Below, piece by piece: positions 43,085 to 54,360 of a stretch of 64,000 nt of DNA (position 1 is the first letter of the stretch; each line of letters starts with the position of its first letter). Source of the stretch: Taxawa tesnikishii (nom. ined.) (lineage: Eukaryota; Ascomycota; Dothideomycetes; Dothideales); the NCBI GenBank assembly GCA_030247885.1, contig JAPDRO010000006.1, positions 124,001 to 188,000 on the forward strand, given 5' to 3'. The position numbers and the translations under genes were made by a program. Under the pieces are notes generated by a model. It was not told the origin of the DNA, made no database searches, and was given only the letters and a program-made list of their open reading frames with translations.

Positions 43085-44717
43085 ATGGTCGGTCTTGGTC
43101 CGAGACGGCAGCCTTCCCGTAAGGGTTCCATGGCCGATGTGCCAAAGGATCTCTTGGAAGAGATTAAGAGATTGGAGGACCTGTTCACCGTCCCTACCGA
43201 TAAGTTGAAGGCTATCACGGACCACTTCGTCTCCGAACTCACCAAGGGTCTCACCGTTGAGGGCGGCAGCATCCCAATGAACCCAACATGGTGCATGGGC
43301 TTCCCTACAGGTTACGAGACCGGCACCTTCCTGGCCCTTGACATGGGTGGCACCAACCTCCGTGTTTGTGAGATCAACCTGCCAGAAGAGAAGGGAGAGT
43401 TCGACATCATCCAGTCGAAGTATCGCATGCCGGAGGAGCTAAAGACAGGAACTGCGGACGAGCTGTGGGGTTACATTGCAGACTGTCTACAGCAGTTCAT
43501 CGAGTACCACCATGAGGGAGAGAAGTTGGACAGGTTACCTCTTGGTTTCACATTCTCCTACCCTGCAACGCAAGACTACATCGACCACGGTGTGCTGCAG
43601 AGATGGACCAAGGGCTTCGACATTGACGGTGTTGAGGGCAAGGACGTTGTGCCACCGTTTGAAGAGGCACTCAAGGAGAGGGTACGTCCTCACCAACGAG
43701 ACCATCGTGCCGTTTCTCCCAAACGATGCTGGTGCTGATCTTCATCTTTAGGGCGTACCGATCAAGCTCACTGCGCTTATCAATGACACTACCGGAACAC
43801 TCATCGCTTCTGCATACACCGACACGGAGATGAAAATTGGTTGCATCTTCGGCACCGGTTGCAATGCAGCATACATGGAGGAGTGTGGCGAGATCCCCAA
43901 GCTTGCACACATGAAGCTGGACCCAAAGACACCAATGGCCATCAACTGCGAGTGGGGTGCATTCGACAACGAGCACGTGATCCTTCCTCGGACACCGTAC
44001 GACATCATCATCGACAAGGACTCTCCTCGCCCGGGCCAGCAGTCTTTCGAGAAGATGATCGCTGGTCTCTATCTCGGAGAACTCTTCCGTCTTGTCCTGC
44101 TCGACTTGCACCAGAAGAAGGATGTGACCATCTTCGAGGGCCAGGATGTCAGCAAGCTGAAGAAGGCCTACAGCTTGGACGCCTCCTTCCTGTCCGCCAT
44201 TGAGGAGTAAGCGAATATAGCAGTTCAAGTGGAGACTCGGCTGATATTTGACAGGGATCCTTTCGAGAACTTGTCGAACACTCAAGACATGTTCGCGAGC
44301 GAGCTAGGCATTCACGCCACCAAACCCGAGCTCGAGCTCTGCCGTCGCCTGTCGGAGCTGATCGGTACGCGTGCAGCTCGTCTGTCAGCTTGCGGTGTGG
44401 CCGCTATCTGCAAAAAGAAGAACATCGAGAGCTGCCACGTTGGTGCAGACGGCTCCGTCTTCACCAAGTACCCTCACTTCAAGGCTCGCGGTGCCCAGGC
44501 TTTGCGAGAGATCCTGGACTGGCCAGAGAAGAAGAGCCGGAGGGAGAAGGACCCCGTCGAGATCCTGCCCGCTGAGGACGGTAGTGGTGTCGGTGCGGCT
44601 CTGATCGCTGCGCTTACCATTAAGAGAATGCAGGACGGCGTTCTTGCCGGTATCAAGGACGTCGAGGGCATGATGGCCGGTACCACTGCTAGTCAGGCTA
44701 AGGAGGAGCATGTTTAG
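43085..44717 (+). CDS. HXK1: Hexokinase
   Basis: A 504-residue enzyme that phosphorylates glucose and fructose at C6 with ATP, the entry step of glycolysis. Exons are 43085-43681, 43752-44206 and 44255-44717; introns are 70 and 48 nt. Landmarks: N-terminal VGLGPRRQPSRKGSM, phosphate-binding loop FLALDMGGTNLRV, sugar-binding LGFTFSYPATQ, catalytic-region ALINDTTGTLIASAY, GCIFGTGCNAAYMEE, INCEWGAFD, and C-terminal adenosine loop DGSVFTKYPHF with GAALIAAL. Overall it resembles the single catalytic hexokinases of filamentous fungi (HxkA) rather than glucokinase. Basic residues near the N-terminus recall the nuclear-shuttling segment of yeast Hxk2; a regulatory role here is only possible. Confidence 0.95.
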
Positions 44718-45150
44718 ACAGACGAGCGACGGCAGATGACGGATTCTTGTTAGTTTCACGAAGGCATGCGATAAACTCTTAAAAGCCCATAGATCGGCGG
44801 GGACTCGTTGCTGTACCTGAAGAACTATGACTTGACGATTTCAATAAACCCATTCAAGCATTAGAGATTCGCATGTGATAAAGTGACCTCATCAAAACTT
44901 CCTGGTCGACTGAGGAAACTGTTGTTATGCTTTGACTTTTACCGACGAACAACGACCACTCTTATCTCTTACAACAATCACTCTGATCCCTCACAACTTC
45001 TCGCCCACGCATAATTGCGCACATCTTCCCGTTTCTCTCCTTGCGCTTGCGCTTGCGCTGCTGCAGCTGCTGCAACTGCCACACGCCCACCACCGACGAC
45101 TGATCGCGCATCGCTGCTGCTAATATCCAGACTGCGAGCGCAGACCAACA
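44718..45150. other. Intergenic region with pyrimidine-rich leader
   Basis: Hexokinase 3' UTR and the upstream region of the next gene. A CTGCTGCAG/GCTTGCGCTTGCGCTTGCGCTGC stretch near 45040-45075 is a short repeat. No gene seen. Confidence 0.5.
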
Positions 45151-45667
45151 ATGGACGACACAGAACTCGACCCAGAACTCGCAAAGGCCATGGGCTTCTC
45201 GGGCTTCGGGACGCAGCCGAACAAGAAGAGGAAGTTCACGCACAACGACGCCGTCGTCGAAACCGCGCCTAAGAAGGAGGGCAGTGGAGCGAACAACACG
45301 GCGCTAGGTGCGAGAGGGAAGAAGGGGTGGGGAGGCCAGAAGTTGTAGCGGACGAGACACGGAACTCGGCGCAGCAGCGGGCAGGAGGAGGAGGAGGGTT
45401 GGCAGGGTTTCTTGCGAGAGGACAGCAGGGGCCGAACGAAGGCCGGGCGCGTGCGCACGAGACAACAGGTGGAGTAGTGCCAACTGGGACGGATGGAGGA
45501 GCAGCTGCCACGGAACGCGTGCGGCAGGTGCGAGGGGAGGAGAGCGGATTGTGCGGGACCAAAGCATGCAGCAGAGCGCGATGACGGACGCCCCGGCCTA
45601 CTTTCGAGACAGCTTTCTGGAGGATCCTTGGAAGGAGTTGAGGGAACGGAGAGGACAATCGGGATGA
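45151..45667 (+). CDS. Small conserved fungal protein, unknown function
   Basis: About 172 residues if two single-base gaps are allowed for (near 45324-45336 and 45534-45537, both in G runs), making exactly 173 codons. The N-terminus DDTELDPELAKAMGFSGFG followed by NKKRKF is conserved in many Pezizomycotina proteins of similar size. The middle is Gly/Gln/Arg-rich and disordered. The C-terminus reads APAYFRDSFLEDPWKELRE, matching the conserved FxEDPW ending of that family. The basic NKKRKF could be a nuclear signal. Without the two frame corrections only the first 65 residues would be called. I do not know a function. Confidence 0.62.
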
Positions 45668-46896
45668 GGGATGCGCAGATGTGGATACCCTTGGGGAGTT
45701 GCCGTTCACCTTGAGATGTGATAGACAGGGAAGCACACGAGCATGGCTGTGGAGAGAGAGGTGTGAACGCCTGGGAGTTTGGAAGTGCCCTTTGGGCGCC
45801 AGTGAGGGCTGCATCCTCCGTCGAGGCCTTTACGCAGACATCTTACCCGCCTTTCTTATCTCCCAAGAAAGCGGCGAGAGAGTGTGGTACGGAAGTATCC
45901 TCGTTATCGTTTAGATCACCAAAAGCTGACACGCCCAGCTAGAAAGCACCCTCATACAGGCCGACTGTTTGTGAGCCTCCATACTGGACGCGTTGTCAAT
46001 GTTGACAATCTACGCTCTTGACTGTTACACGTCAGTCAGCTACATCATGTCACCAGTCAACAGCATCCCAACGCAGGACACTGGGTGGAAAATTACGAAG
46101 TTCTCGATAACTTCGTAGCCGCCTCTAGACAACAGGACGAGCGTAGTAGACATTGCGTTCAGACATGCATACGTGCACAGGTACGGCTGCCGTGCGACAA
46201 CAGCTCATCGGCTGCGCTAACTCACCGCTCAAACATAGGAGCTCATGCATCTTTATCAAGCGCCCCCGTGCTGTCAGCCTTCGAGCATTGGGCGGTTGCA
46301 GCGTAGCACTTGGGCACCAATTCATCTCAGTCACGTGTTTTGCACCAGAGGAACCTCGATAACATTGCCGACGGACACGTGGTTCGAATTATCTGGCATG
46401 ATCTACTGCATCGCTAGCACATGTAGCAAGCGCCGCACTTGCATTCTGGCCCGTCCTTATCCGAACCCACGCCGTCACCCGCAGCACGTGTGACACAGAG
46501 CAGGCTCCCCGACGGTGCTCATGCACGCGTGTCTTGCAGCAGCCACCGGCGCCGGACTGCATCCTCAGAACGGCGAAGAAGAGCTAATGCAGAAAACACA
46601 AGCCACGCTCGCGAATCGGAAGGTTAGCAGTGCAGAAGACAGGAAAGCCACCGCTGCAAGGTACACGGACGGCTCCCGCAGCGGCGAAAGAAGCTTATTG
46701 GAACCTCTGCTCCTCGAAAGATTTCGAAAAAAAAAGCGAGACACGAAAGCCGAGGTTCGGAACTGACTGCATGAGGTGTACGCGGCTACCCGCCCGCTGG
46801 AAGAAAAACGAGGGGGAATAGGAGGCGAAATGGCCGACCGTTGGCAAGTCACACAAGAACCAAAGAAAGGAATCGAGCCGGAGATGCGTGGTGGCA
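45668..46896. other. Convergent intergenic region, 1.2 kb
   Basis: No gene recognised. A perfect 9-bp inverted repeat with a 6-nt loop lies at 46095-46118. Confidence 0.5.
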
Positions 46897-47658
46897 TCAG
46901 CAATCGATTGGCGTAGGATACTTTGCGCTCGCGACCTTGTACTGGGCCGGGTATTTCTGTGCTGCCCTCTGGTTCAGCGCACTACGTATCGAAACAGTCA
47001 GCAAGGATCATCCTCTCTCTCCCCCTCCTCCCCTCCCTCCCTTTCTGGCACTGGCACGTTGACCTCTGTGTAAAGGGGGTCAGTTGGGCGGGAAAAGGCG
47101 CACCTCACACGCTTCTGCGTCCATTCCAGGTCCCGCTGCACCTCCTTGGCCGCCTTGATGCCGTCGGCAAAGTTTGCTTTCGTCGCCTTCAGTCGGGATT
47201 TCGCCAACGCCTGCAGCGCGAGCAACTCGCGGGTTTTCGCGTTCAGCTCGCCGGATCTGGGGGTTGGGGGGCCGGCGTCAGCTCAAATGTGATCCGCTAC
47301 GTATGGAACAGAGAACGACGGCGACAACTCACGTCTGCGCCTGCGTTGCCAGGCTCCTGTCGAGCGGGATGGGATCGATGGTGTGTGAGAGTCGGGTGTG
47401 CATGTATTCGAGCAGGTCGATGCCGGACGCGGACGTCGAAGAGCCCCCGTCGTACTCGTGCGCGCTGCCGGCGTAGCTGCTCGATGCTACCGAGTACGAT
47501 GCTCCGCCTGTGGACACGCTCTCTGCGCGCTCAGGCGGAGAGTCGGAGATGGATCCGTAGCGGGCTGGGGCGTGGTATGGCTGGACGGCGGGACCCTTCG
47601 AGGGTACGGAGAGAGGGAGGGTTGGGGCTGGGGTGGAGCGGTGGGTTGTTGCAGGCAT
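46897..47658 (-). CDS. KXD1: KxDL-domain protein (BLOC-1/BORC subunit KXD1)
   Basis: A 187-residue small coiled-coil subunit of lysosome/vacuole- and endosome-related trafficking complexes. Exons are 47658-47333, 47256-47104 and 46981-46897 (introns 76 and 122 nt), summing to 188 codons. The N-terminal 100 residues are disordered and Ser/Pro-rich. The domain starts DLLEYMHTRLSHTIDPIPLD and continues SGELNAKTRELLALQALAK, NFADGIKAAKEVQRDLEWTQ, then KRVSALNQRAAQKYP after the last splice. The name-giving Lys of KxDL is Gln here (VQRDL). A donor at 47103 (GTGCGC) is weaker than an overlapping GTGAGG but is the only one that restores KRVSALNQRAAQKYP. Confidence 0.82.
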
Positions 47659-48805
47659 GATGGGTGGGTACGGATGGGGGTACAGACAGGCTGTAGAATA
47701 GATCTTCTGGAGGGGATGACTGAACAGGACTGGCGAAGACGTACCCAGGAGGATTCGCATGCGCTTGGGTTCGGAAAAGGTAGATGGAAAGATAGGAACA
47801 CAAAGATCCCAGAAACCGCTCATGGAGCAGCAGCAGCAGCAGCAGCAGCAGCCCTTTTGTAACCCGCTCGCCGCGACACTACTCACAGAGCTCGCCACTG
47901 TTCGGACCGCAGGAGCTGCGTGATAGTGCTCTCCCAACCCTACAGTAGCGTTCTCAACCCCGCTCTTCTCTCGAGAGAGCATTCCTCAGGAGAGCAGTGG
48001 CCGGAAGGGTGGAATGAAGGAGCCGCGGGAGCAGTGATGGGCGCAGCGACCGACAGTGCAGCCATCCCGGCAAAAAACATGATGAGAAACTCTCACAGGA
48101 CCCCCAGATTGGCCTCATCTTTCGCTAGCGTGCCGAGGGCGCGCAGCTGTCGCGCAATCAGATGAAATGGTCAGCAACAGCGATTGACCCCGGAAGCCCC
48201 AGTACGCACGCGAGCGAGCCCGTCTGTTCACGGTATTCCGTTGGGAGCAAGGCACGCTCGAAGGAATAGTGAAGCATGGCGCGCAGGGGGGATGAGCGGA
48301 CGGACAGCCGGCATGCAAGGTCATCCATGTATACTTGGGGGGCGCGTGGTGAGCCCCGTCGGGTTTCTAGCGCGAAGGTTCTGGTAGAGTAGCTGCTGTC
48401 CCCGCGAGACGTGGAGAGAAAGGCCCCCGAAGGGATTTCCCTGGCTACGCTAGTTTGGGGGTGTTGGACACGGCGTGAGGTTCTCGCGTGTTGTACGGGG
48501 GCTGTCAGAGGAGTGCCATGTGCGCGAAACTCCTGTCAAAGGCTGGGAGAGGCTTTGAATGAGATGACGTTGGAGCAGGCTTGCTGATTGGCTGGCGCGG
48601 TTGGCTGGCCGCGACTTTGGGCACCTCTGCTGCGGCAGTCTGCGGCCCTGCGAGACGCGGAATCGAATGCTTCGTCTTTTTGATGCCTGACAATTCCTGA
48701 CAGCCTGACGCCTTCCCGGCATGCTTGAGTCGAGGGTCCGGATTGGATGCGTGATTGTCGGCAGAGTAGCGGTGAAGACGTTTCGATATCTATAGGATGG
48801 GCTAC
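47659..48805. other. Upstream region of KXD1, with (CAG)n
   Basis: Upstream sequence of KXD1. About nine CAG/GCA units lie at 47826-47850. No second gene recognised. Confidence 0.5.
47826..47850. repeat. (GCA)n microsatellite
   Basis: Roughly eight to nine perfect GCA/CAG units about 170 bp upstream of the KXD1 start. Confidence 0.9.
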
Positions 48806-49195
48806 CTACGGATGCTGAACCAAGACGAACCCCTTGCCTCCCCGAGCCAGCCATGCGACTATCCGTCTTCTATGCCAACATCGTCTATGCCAACATCGAG
48901 TCGACAAAGAAGGGCACATGGCAAAAACCCAGATCAAACGGAGTAGGTGGGGATATGGTACAACTCCCTCTTCTCGGATCCCGAACCGCTCACACAGCGC
49001 CACCGCTCTCTCCCAGACGTCTCCGCTCACAAACCCGCCCCTGATACTCCCGATCCACCATGTGGTATATTCGCTGGCAGTGTGGAACAATATACGCATG
49101 AAGTGTGCTGGTTCAACGCAGCTCCATATCTCCGTGGATGAAGACGTCCTCTCAAACCTTCTTGTGTACTCGGGAAGGTCGGCATACCTCACCAT
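48806..49195 (-). CDS. Hypothetical small protein
   Basis: An unrecognised minus-strand frame of about 129 codons starting MVRYADLPEYTRRFERTSS. Its middle looks protein-like (EPAHFMRILFHTASEYTTWW; FVSGDVWERAVALCERFG), with regular alternation of hydrophobic and polar residues. The last 30 residues are His/Arg/Trp-rich and less convincing, so a final intron or frame error is possible. No family identified. Confidence 0.3.
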   Translation of the reverse strand: MVRYADLPEYTRRFERTSSSTEIWSCVEPAHFMRILFHTASEYTTWWIGSIRGGFVSGDVWERAVALCERFGIREEGVVPYPHLLRLIWVFAMCPSLSTRCWHRRCWHRRRIVAWLARGGKGFVLVQHP

Positions 49196-49222
49196 ATTCG
49201 AAGTCGTTGTACTTAGCGGCAT

Positions 49223-49831
49223 TGCGTTTGGCAGAGTCGACGGTTTCTGCTCTGTGGACTGCGCTGTGGTGTCGAGATGCCGCCTGTCCTTAGAAACACG
49301 CTGTTTCAGACGAGCATCGTATCACTTGAGACAGTTCATCTCACTTGCAGTAAGTTCCTTTGAACTTTCCCTGTCCCGCCAACACCCATCAATAAAAATC
49401 TCAGAACGCAACGGCGCTTATAGAGCTTTGGGAGGTGGGGGAAGTGCAAAAGTAACGCAATATCTTCAGCCAACATCACACATCTATCCACAGGGCATAT
49501 CGAACCGAACAGGGGGGGGGGGGGGGGGGTCGTTACACGGCTAGATGGTATTGTCTAATTCGGTAAGAACAAAAAGACCCGCTAAAAGTACGTGACACAA
49601 AAAAAGGAACAATCAGGCCTGTAAGCACAAGGGAAAAAAATTGAAGAAGAAAGACAACAATGCAAACCCCGTCTATCACGCATGTAAGCCACCGAGAACA
49701 TGTACACAAGGGGGTTGAAGCAAGCCGGGAGTTGTGCACTACAAATCTCCCAGCCCAGCCCCCTCCCCGCCTTTTTTCGCTCCTCTTCCTGTTCGACGCA
49801 CTCCGTGAATTCAAGCGTGGCGGTTCCGCAC
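49223..49831. other. Intergenic region with poly-G tract
   Basis: Region downstream of the Flc/TRP-like gene. An uninterrupted run of 18 G lies at about 49512-49529. No gene seen. Confidence 0.5.
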
Positions 49832-52268
49832 CTAATAAGCCCTGCCGAACCCGACGTCTGGTAACCTGGGCTCCCGGCTCGGACTCCTACTCCTATTACC
49901 TCCGAAGCTGGCCGCGTGGTCGACGAGTCTGTCCCTGCTGTCGTCGCGCTCGAAGTTGGGCCTGCTGAGGCTGCGTTCGATGTCGTGATCGTAGCCACCG
50001 GGGCTCTCGCTCCCCTTGCCGCCGACCGGCTCGTAGCGGCCGGAAGTGTTGCCGCGGAGGAACGAGGCTGCGCTGCCCAGGGAGGACTGCTTGTTGTGCA
50101 AGGAGGAAGAGACAAGTGGGGCTTTGGACATGGCGGGGCCGGATGAGTAGGCGCCCTTGTACTCGGTGAGTTGGGTCGGGTCCATAAGCAACGAGTTGCG
50201 CGCGTCCAGGGGCGTAAGGGTATCGAGATCCTTGTTGAGTTTTTCTGAAGGAGCAAGATGTCAGCTATTTGTACGATATGGGGGCACGCGAGGATACGGT
50301 GTAAGGAAAAGGACAAAACCTACCGGCCTCCTTTCTCTTCCTGCGGTGCGGGTTCTCCTTTACGCAGGTGATGATGGCGTTGACAACGATAAGGATGGCC
50401 AGGACGCCAGTCAGGACAGACTGCACGATGATCAAGACGACACCGGTGACCGTCTTTGTGGTCTGACTGATCCCCAGCTCCTCCACGAAGACCAGGATGC
50501 AGACGACGGAAAGGACGCGCACGACCTGGATGATGATGTTGATGACGTTACCACTCTTGCGGCTGTAAGGTCTGGACCAGAGCAACACCACGAGCATGAT
50601 AACCTCGACCGACATCTGGGCGATAGTCTGAGCAAGGCCGTGTCCATTGAAGGCGGCGATGACCACGTTGCGTGCAAACATGTAGATTATGGCCGGCACG
50701 AAGACCCACCAGTAGCCCTTCTTGTAGTTGTCGTAGAACAGACTGTATTTGACCCAGGTCTCTTTGTCCTCGTACAGGCCCTTCGTATTTCCGTCCATCT
50801 TCCTGAACTGCCGGACCTTGAACCAGATCCTGAAGCCGAAGAAACCCAGTACTGCGGTGAAGATGGACCACGTCACGGCCGCGAGGGTCTTGGCGGCCCA
50901 CGAGTCACCGTTCGTGAACTGGTAAACACAGTAGAGGGTCCACATGCCGTAGAGAAGGAGAATGAGGTTGGTAATGGTCTTCGCGAGGCGCCACCAGTAC
51001 CGCTTGCGGAAACTCTCGAGAGACTTGGGAAGCTTGCCCATGAGCGCAAAGGCCTCCAGGATGACCTTGAACAGCAGGATGCCGACGGTGATGGCGGCGA
51101 CGATGATTGCAAAGACCAAAAGAACGGTCATGAAGGTGTTCGCTTGTGGGATGGAAAGCTGCTCGACGTACGCCTGGATGTTTTTGACGTAGTGCATCTC
51201 CTTGCTCTCGCCAGCACTCGTGTTGTTGCCGGTGCTGTTGCCGCTCGACCCGGAGCCGATGCTGGCAGAAGTTCCGTTGATGTTCGTTTCGATATCGCGC
51301 ATGTAGAGAGAAGCGACATCCAAGACACTGTTCAGGGCACGCTTGGCAATGCTGCTGGTGTTGCCGCTGCTAGTGTAGACCAATGTTGCGTTTTGCAGGT
51401 AGGCATAGCTGTCCTCGGTCAGGTTTCCTCCAGTCTTGGCGCGGAAGTTGTCGATGGTTGTTTGCATGGTACCCCACGGCACGAGACCGGTGCTGAACGC
51501 AAAGTTCTTCGCAAAACTCCTGTAGACCGTCGGGTACTGCACGCTCATCATTCCGTTTACCGCAAGGCCTTGGAACCAGCCAACGACCTCGCTGAAGGTC
51601 GGACTCGGAGAAGTCGAGCCCGCGTGCGCTCCACCCACAGCCGCAGAAACCGCTCCGAACACGAGTGCTGCTCCCGCCATACCGACGACAACGTAAGAGA
51701 CCGCAGGGACGTTCATTGTCTTTCCGTTGTTCACCGTCGACTGGATGCAGGCCAGGTCCGCGCCAGTGTCTACGGATTTCAGTTCCAGCTTCGCCTCGCC
51801 ATCCAGATCCGGCACCGTGAATGCAATGGAGGGAATCATGCTGGCATAGTTGGAGGGAATGTCCTGCGAACCGGAAGCAGAGAAGTTTCCTGCAGGTACT
51901 GACCAAGGCGTTAGTATACGAACAAAAAAACATCCGCATGGACCAGACATACTGGGACATAATTGCGGCACAGCGGTTTTGTTGTCGCAAGGGTTGAAGC
52001 TGTTCTGGTATACTTGCTTGCCGTAAGCCGTCACCACTATCGATGCCATGACCTTTTGTATTTCCGAGCTGCTTCCTGCGACGTCAAACACCACCTTGCC
52101 GGACGCCCGATCATATTGAATGTTGAGCTTCTGGACCTGTACTGTCGGGTTGTCCACGCAGGTACTGAAACCGTCGGTAGTGAGGACGTCACCCGCCAAC
52201 ACTCCGGCCGGCAGAGTGTTCAGCAGGAGAAGTGGTATTAAGTTCCACGAGGCGCGAAAGGACCGCAT
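49832..52268 (-). CDS. Flc/TRP-like membrane protein (ML-like plus TRP domain)
   Basis: A 767-residue protein of the fungal TRP-like family (yeast Flc1-3 flavin carriers, S. pombe Pkd2), with roles in calcium homeostasis and cell-wall integrity. Exons are 52268-51953, 51898-50324 and 50244-49832 (introns 54 and 79 nt); they sum to 768 codons. The signal peptide is MRSFRASWNLIPLLLLNTLP up to about residue 25. A lumenal ML-like domain follows (DVLTTDGFSTC; LPxGNFSASGSQDIPSNYAS variant), then about nine helices including SYVVVGMAGAALVFGAVSAA, YWWRLAKTITNLILLLYGMW, YWWVFVPAIIYMFARNVV and MLVVLLWSRPYSRKSGNVIN. The C-tail is cytosolic, Ser-rich and disordered. Several Asn-x-Ser/Thr sites lie before TM2. 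Confidence 0.9.
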
Positions 52269-53952
52269 GGTTGTTGAGCGTTCGAAGACGCCGTGTGTCG
52301 AGGGGAAAGCGTAGTTTGCAGCGATCCGAGCAGCGTACGTCAGTCGTCCACAGATGTCGAGTCGAGTGTTGACAGCGACGGAGACAAGGAAAACAGAGAG
52401 GCGTGTTTCAGCAACGGGTTGCCGGTAGACGAGGGAGCGAGCGAAAGCCGTTGTCGTCGGCCGGCCGTTAAAAGGGGCGTGAATAAAGGATGCCTGTCGA
52501 AGTGAAGAATGGGCAAAGAAGATCAAGAGGGAACAAGAAGAAGGAACAAGGGCGCAAAGCGAGTGCAAGAGAGACCTGTAGGTGAAAGAACGGCTGTACA
52601 AAGCACACAGAAAGCAGACGCAGCGAATACGAGAAAGGTGTGAGCGAAAGGTCAGACTGGCCTGCAGGTGAGCGTGGCAGCGTGGCAGGGTCGCAGTGCT
52701 GCGCGGTCGAGGCGCATTCGGAGAACGCTAGAGCCACGCTAGACCCAAAAATAGGGAGGCCGTGCCGGCGCATCCCTGCTCAAGAAACGCTCCAACTCCA
52801 GTCTTCTGGGGAGGAAGAGAGGGAGAGAGAGACCCTTGGCCTATTTCTGCAGCTGCTCTTGGCTTCAACTCTGTTCCGGAGATCGGAACGCCCGACCATC
52901 TTTTGCCAACCGTCTGCATGTCGTTGTTTCCATGTCACATAAACATCCGTCCCATATCATGTTCCTGTAGGAAACTTATCACGTTGTGGGTGACATGGTG
53001 TGGCACATATAGCATAAGGATTGCGCACCACCGCACCAAGAACGCCTTTCCCGCCGCCGCTTAGCCACTCAACGTCGCCATTGCGCACCCCTTCATCTCG
53101 ACATGATACACTTGCATCTCGACGTGACACAAGTCCATACCATCGCGCAACCGAGTGCCAAACACTGCCGTCTTCATTGACGTTTCTCCCCGCCTTGTGT
53201 TCTGCCCGCAAGGAGGGTCACTCGGCGCGAGATCAACTGCAGCGCCAGAGTCTTCCATGCATATCCTGTATAATGCACATGCCGCACTGCACGGGCAGCG
53301 GCATTGCACGGGCAACGGCTCGTTAGGATCCGTCTAGCATGCTAGAAGAGGCCTTTGTCGGCTCTGGCAGAGCTTTCGAGGCCGACTCTTTTCGGGCAAG
53401 AGAATCCATCCGCTGCTGACACTCGTAATGCGCCTCTTTCTACAACTCTCACCCACAATCATGGCGGAGCATCAGTGCGCAGCAATACGCCCACCGCTGT
53501 TTGGACAAGCGTCAATTCTTGTCGTGTAACGAATAGGCAACCAAACAAGCTGTGACATAACGCATCCCAAAGATTGTCAACAACACGTGCTTCCCTTCCT
53601 ATATCAAGAGAGTGTAGTGCAAACCATCCATTCTCAAGTCCAGTCCTGTTACTAGCTACCCATCCGGTCCCAGCCAGTCATGGTCCGTCTTCGCAGCCAA
53701 AGAGCTGAAGAACACGCCGTACGCCATCTCAGCTTTCATCCTTCGTTGTTTGTTTCGAGGGTATCGTCCATGTCGTGAAAACCAATCTCAGCACTCATCA
53801 CCCTCACCACCACCCCCATATCCTTTTCGTGCTTCCGCCATATCCATCACGACTCGGCAAGAGGGTTCTCGTCCGCTGCGAACAAGGTCAGCCAAGCAGG
53901 TCCCTTGCCCACCACCAAACAACCGACAAAGAGGCACTGGACATGCCATACC
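52269..53952. other. Intergenic region, 1.7 kb
   Basis: Upstream region of the Flc-like gene (the frame stays open upstream to 52601 but without conservation) and downstream region of the RPEL gene. No gene recognised. Confidence 0.5.
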
Positions 53953-54360
53953 TCACTCACCAGTCAGAATCCCCTCCCTGACCAAATCCTCCGGCTTCGG
54001 CCTGTTCTGCAACTGCTTCTCCAGACTATCGGCCCGCATATGCTTCGCCAGCTCCCTCTGCTGGCTCTGCAGCGCGGGGGCGACGTTCGAGTCCGGCAGG
54101 ATGTTGCGCTCGACGAGCGACTCCTTCTCCGGCCGGTGCGCGAGCCCCTTTTTCAGGTTGTCGGTGACCTGCTGCCGCTGGAGCTCCTGCTGCTGGGCCT
54201 GCAGCGCTGGCGCCGCGTTGGTGTCGAGCAGGATGTGCCGGTTCTTGAGATCCTGCGCTTCGGGTCGGGTCTGGAGGTGCTTCTCGAGGGAGTTGCGACG
54301 CTCGAGGGGCGCGATGGACGAGGTGTCGACCATGCCGAACTGCTCTGGTGTGTCGGTCAT
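53953..54360 (-). CDS. RPEL-repeat protein, putative G-actin binder
   Basis: A 135-residue single-exon protein starting MTDTPEQFGMVDTSSIAPLE (an ATG at 54477 is in frame but precedes low-complexity sequence). It carries three RPEL motifs: SLEKHLQTRPEAQDLKNRHI, NLKKGLAHRPEKESLVERNI and SLEKQLQNRPKPEDLVREGI. The RP pairs fall at 32, 76 and 120, an exact 44-residue period, and the linkers are also repeated (APALQAQQQEL; APALQSQQREL). In animals, RPEL motifs of MRTF and Phactr bind monomeric actin through the conserved Arg-Pro helix; fungal RPEL proteins are little studied. There is no second domain, so it could act as an actin-sequestering adaptor, which is inference. Confidence 0.85.
   Translation of the reverse strand: MTDTPEQFGMVDTSSIAPLERRNSLEKHLQTRPEAQDLKNRHILLDTNAAPALQAQQQELQRQQVTDNLKKGLAHRPEKESLVERNILPDSNVAPALQSQQRELAKHMRADSLEKQLQNRPKPEDLVREGILTGE

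Noticed and set aside
46092-46120. loxP recombination site
   Set aside because: Arm orientation is reversed, the spacer is 6 rather than 8 nt, and arms are incomplete.
46379-46400. GGTTCGAATT resembling a tRNA B box
   Set aside because: No matching A box or acceptor stem can be formed around it.
47826-47850. Polycysteine peptide upstream of KXD1
   Set aside because: It is the antisense reading of a (GCA)n repeat outside the coding sequence.
50157-51902. A 581-codon plus-strand open frame
   Set aside because: It is antisense to the Flc/TRP-like gene, Asp/His/Arg-rich from codon bias of the real strand, and has no recognisable domain.
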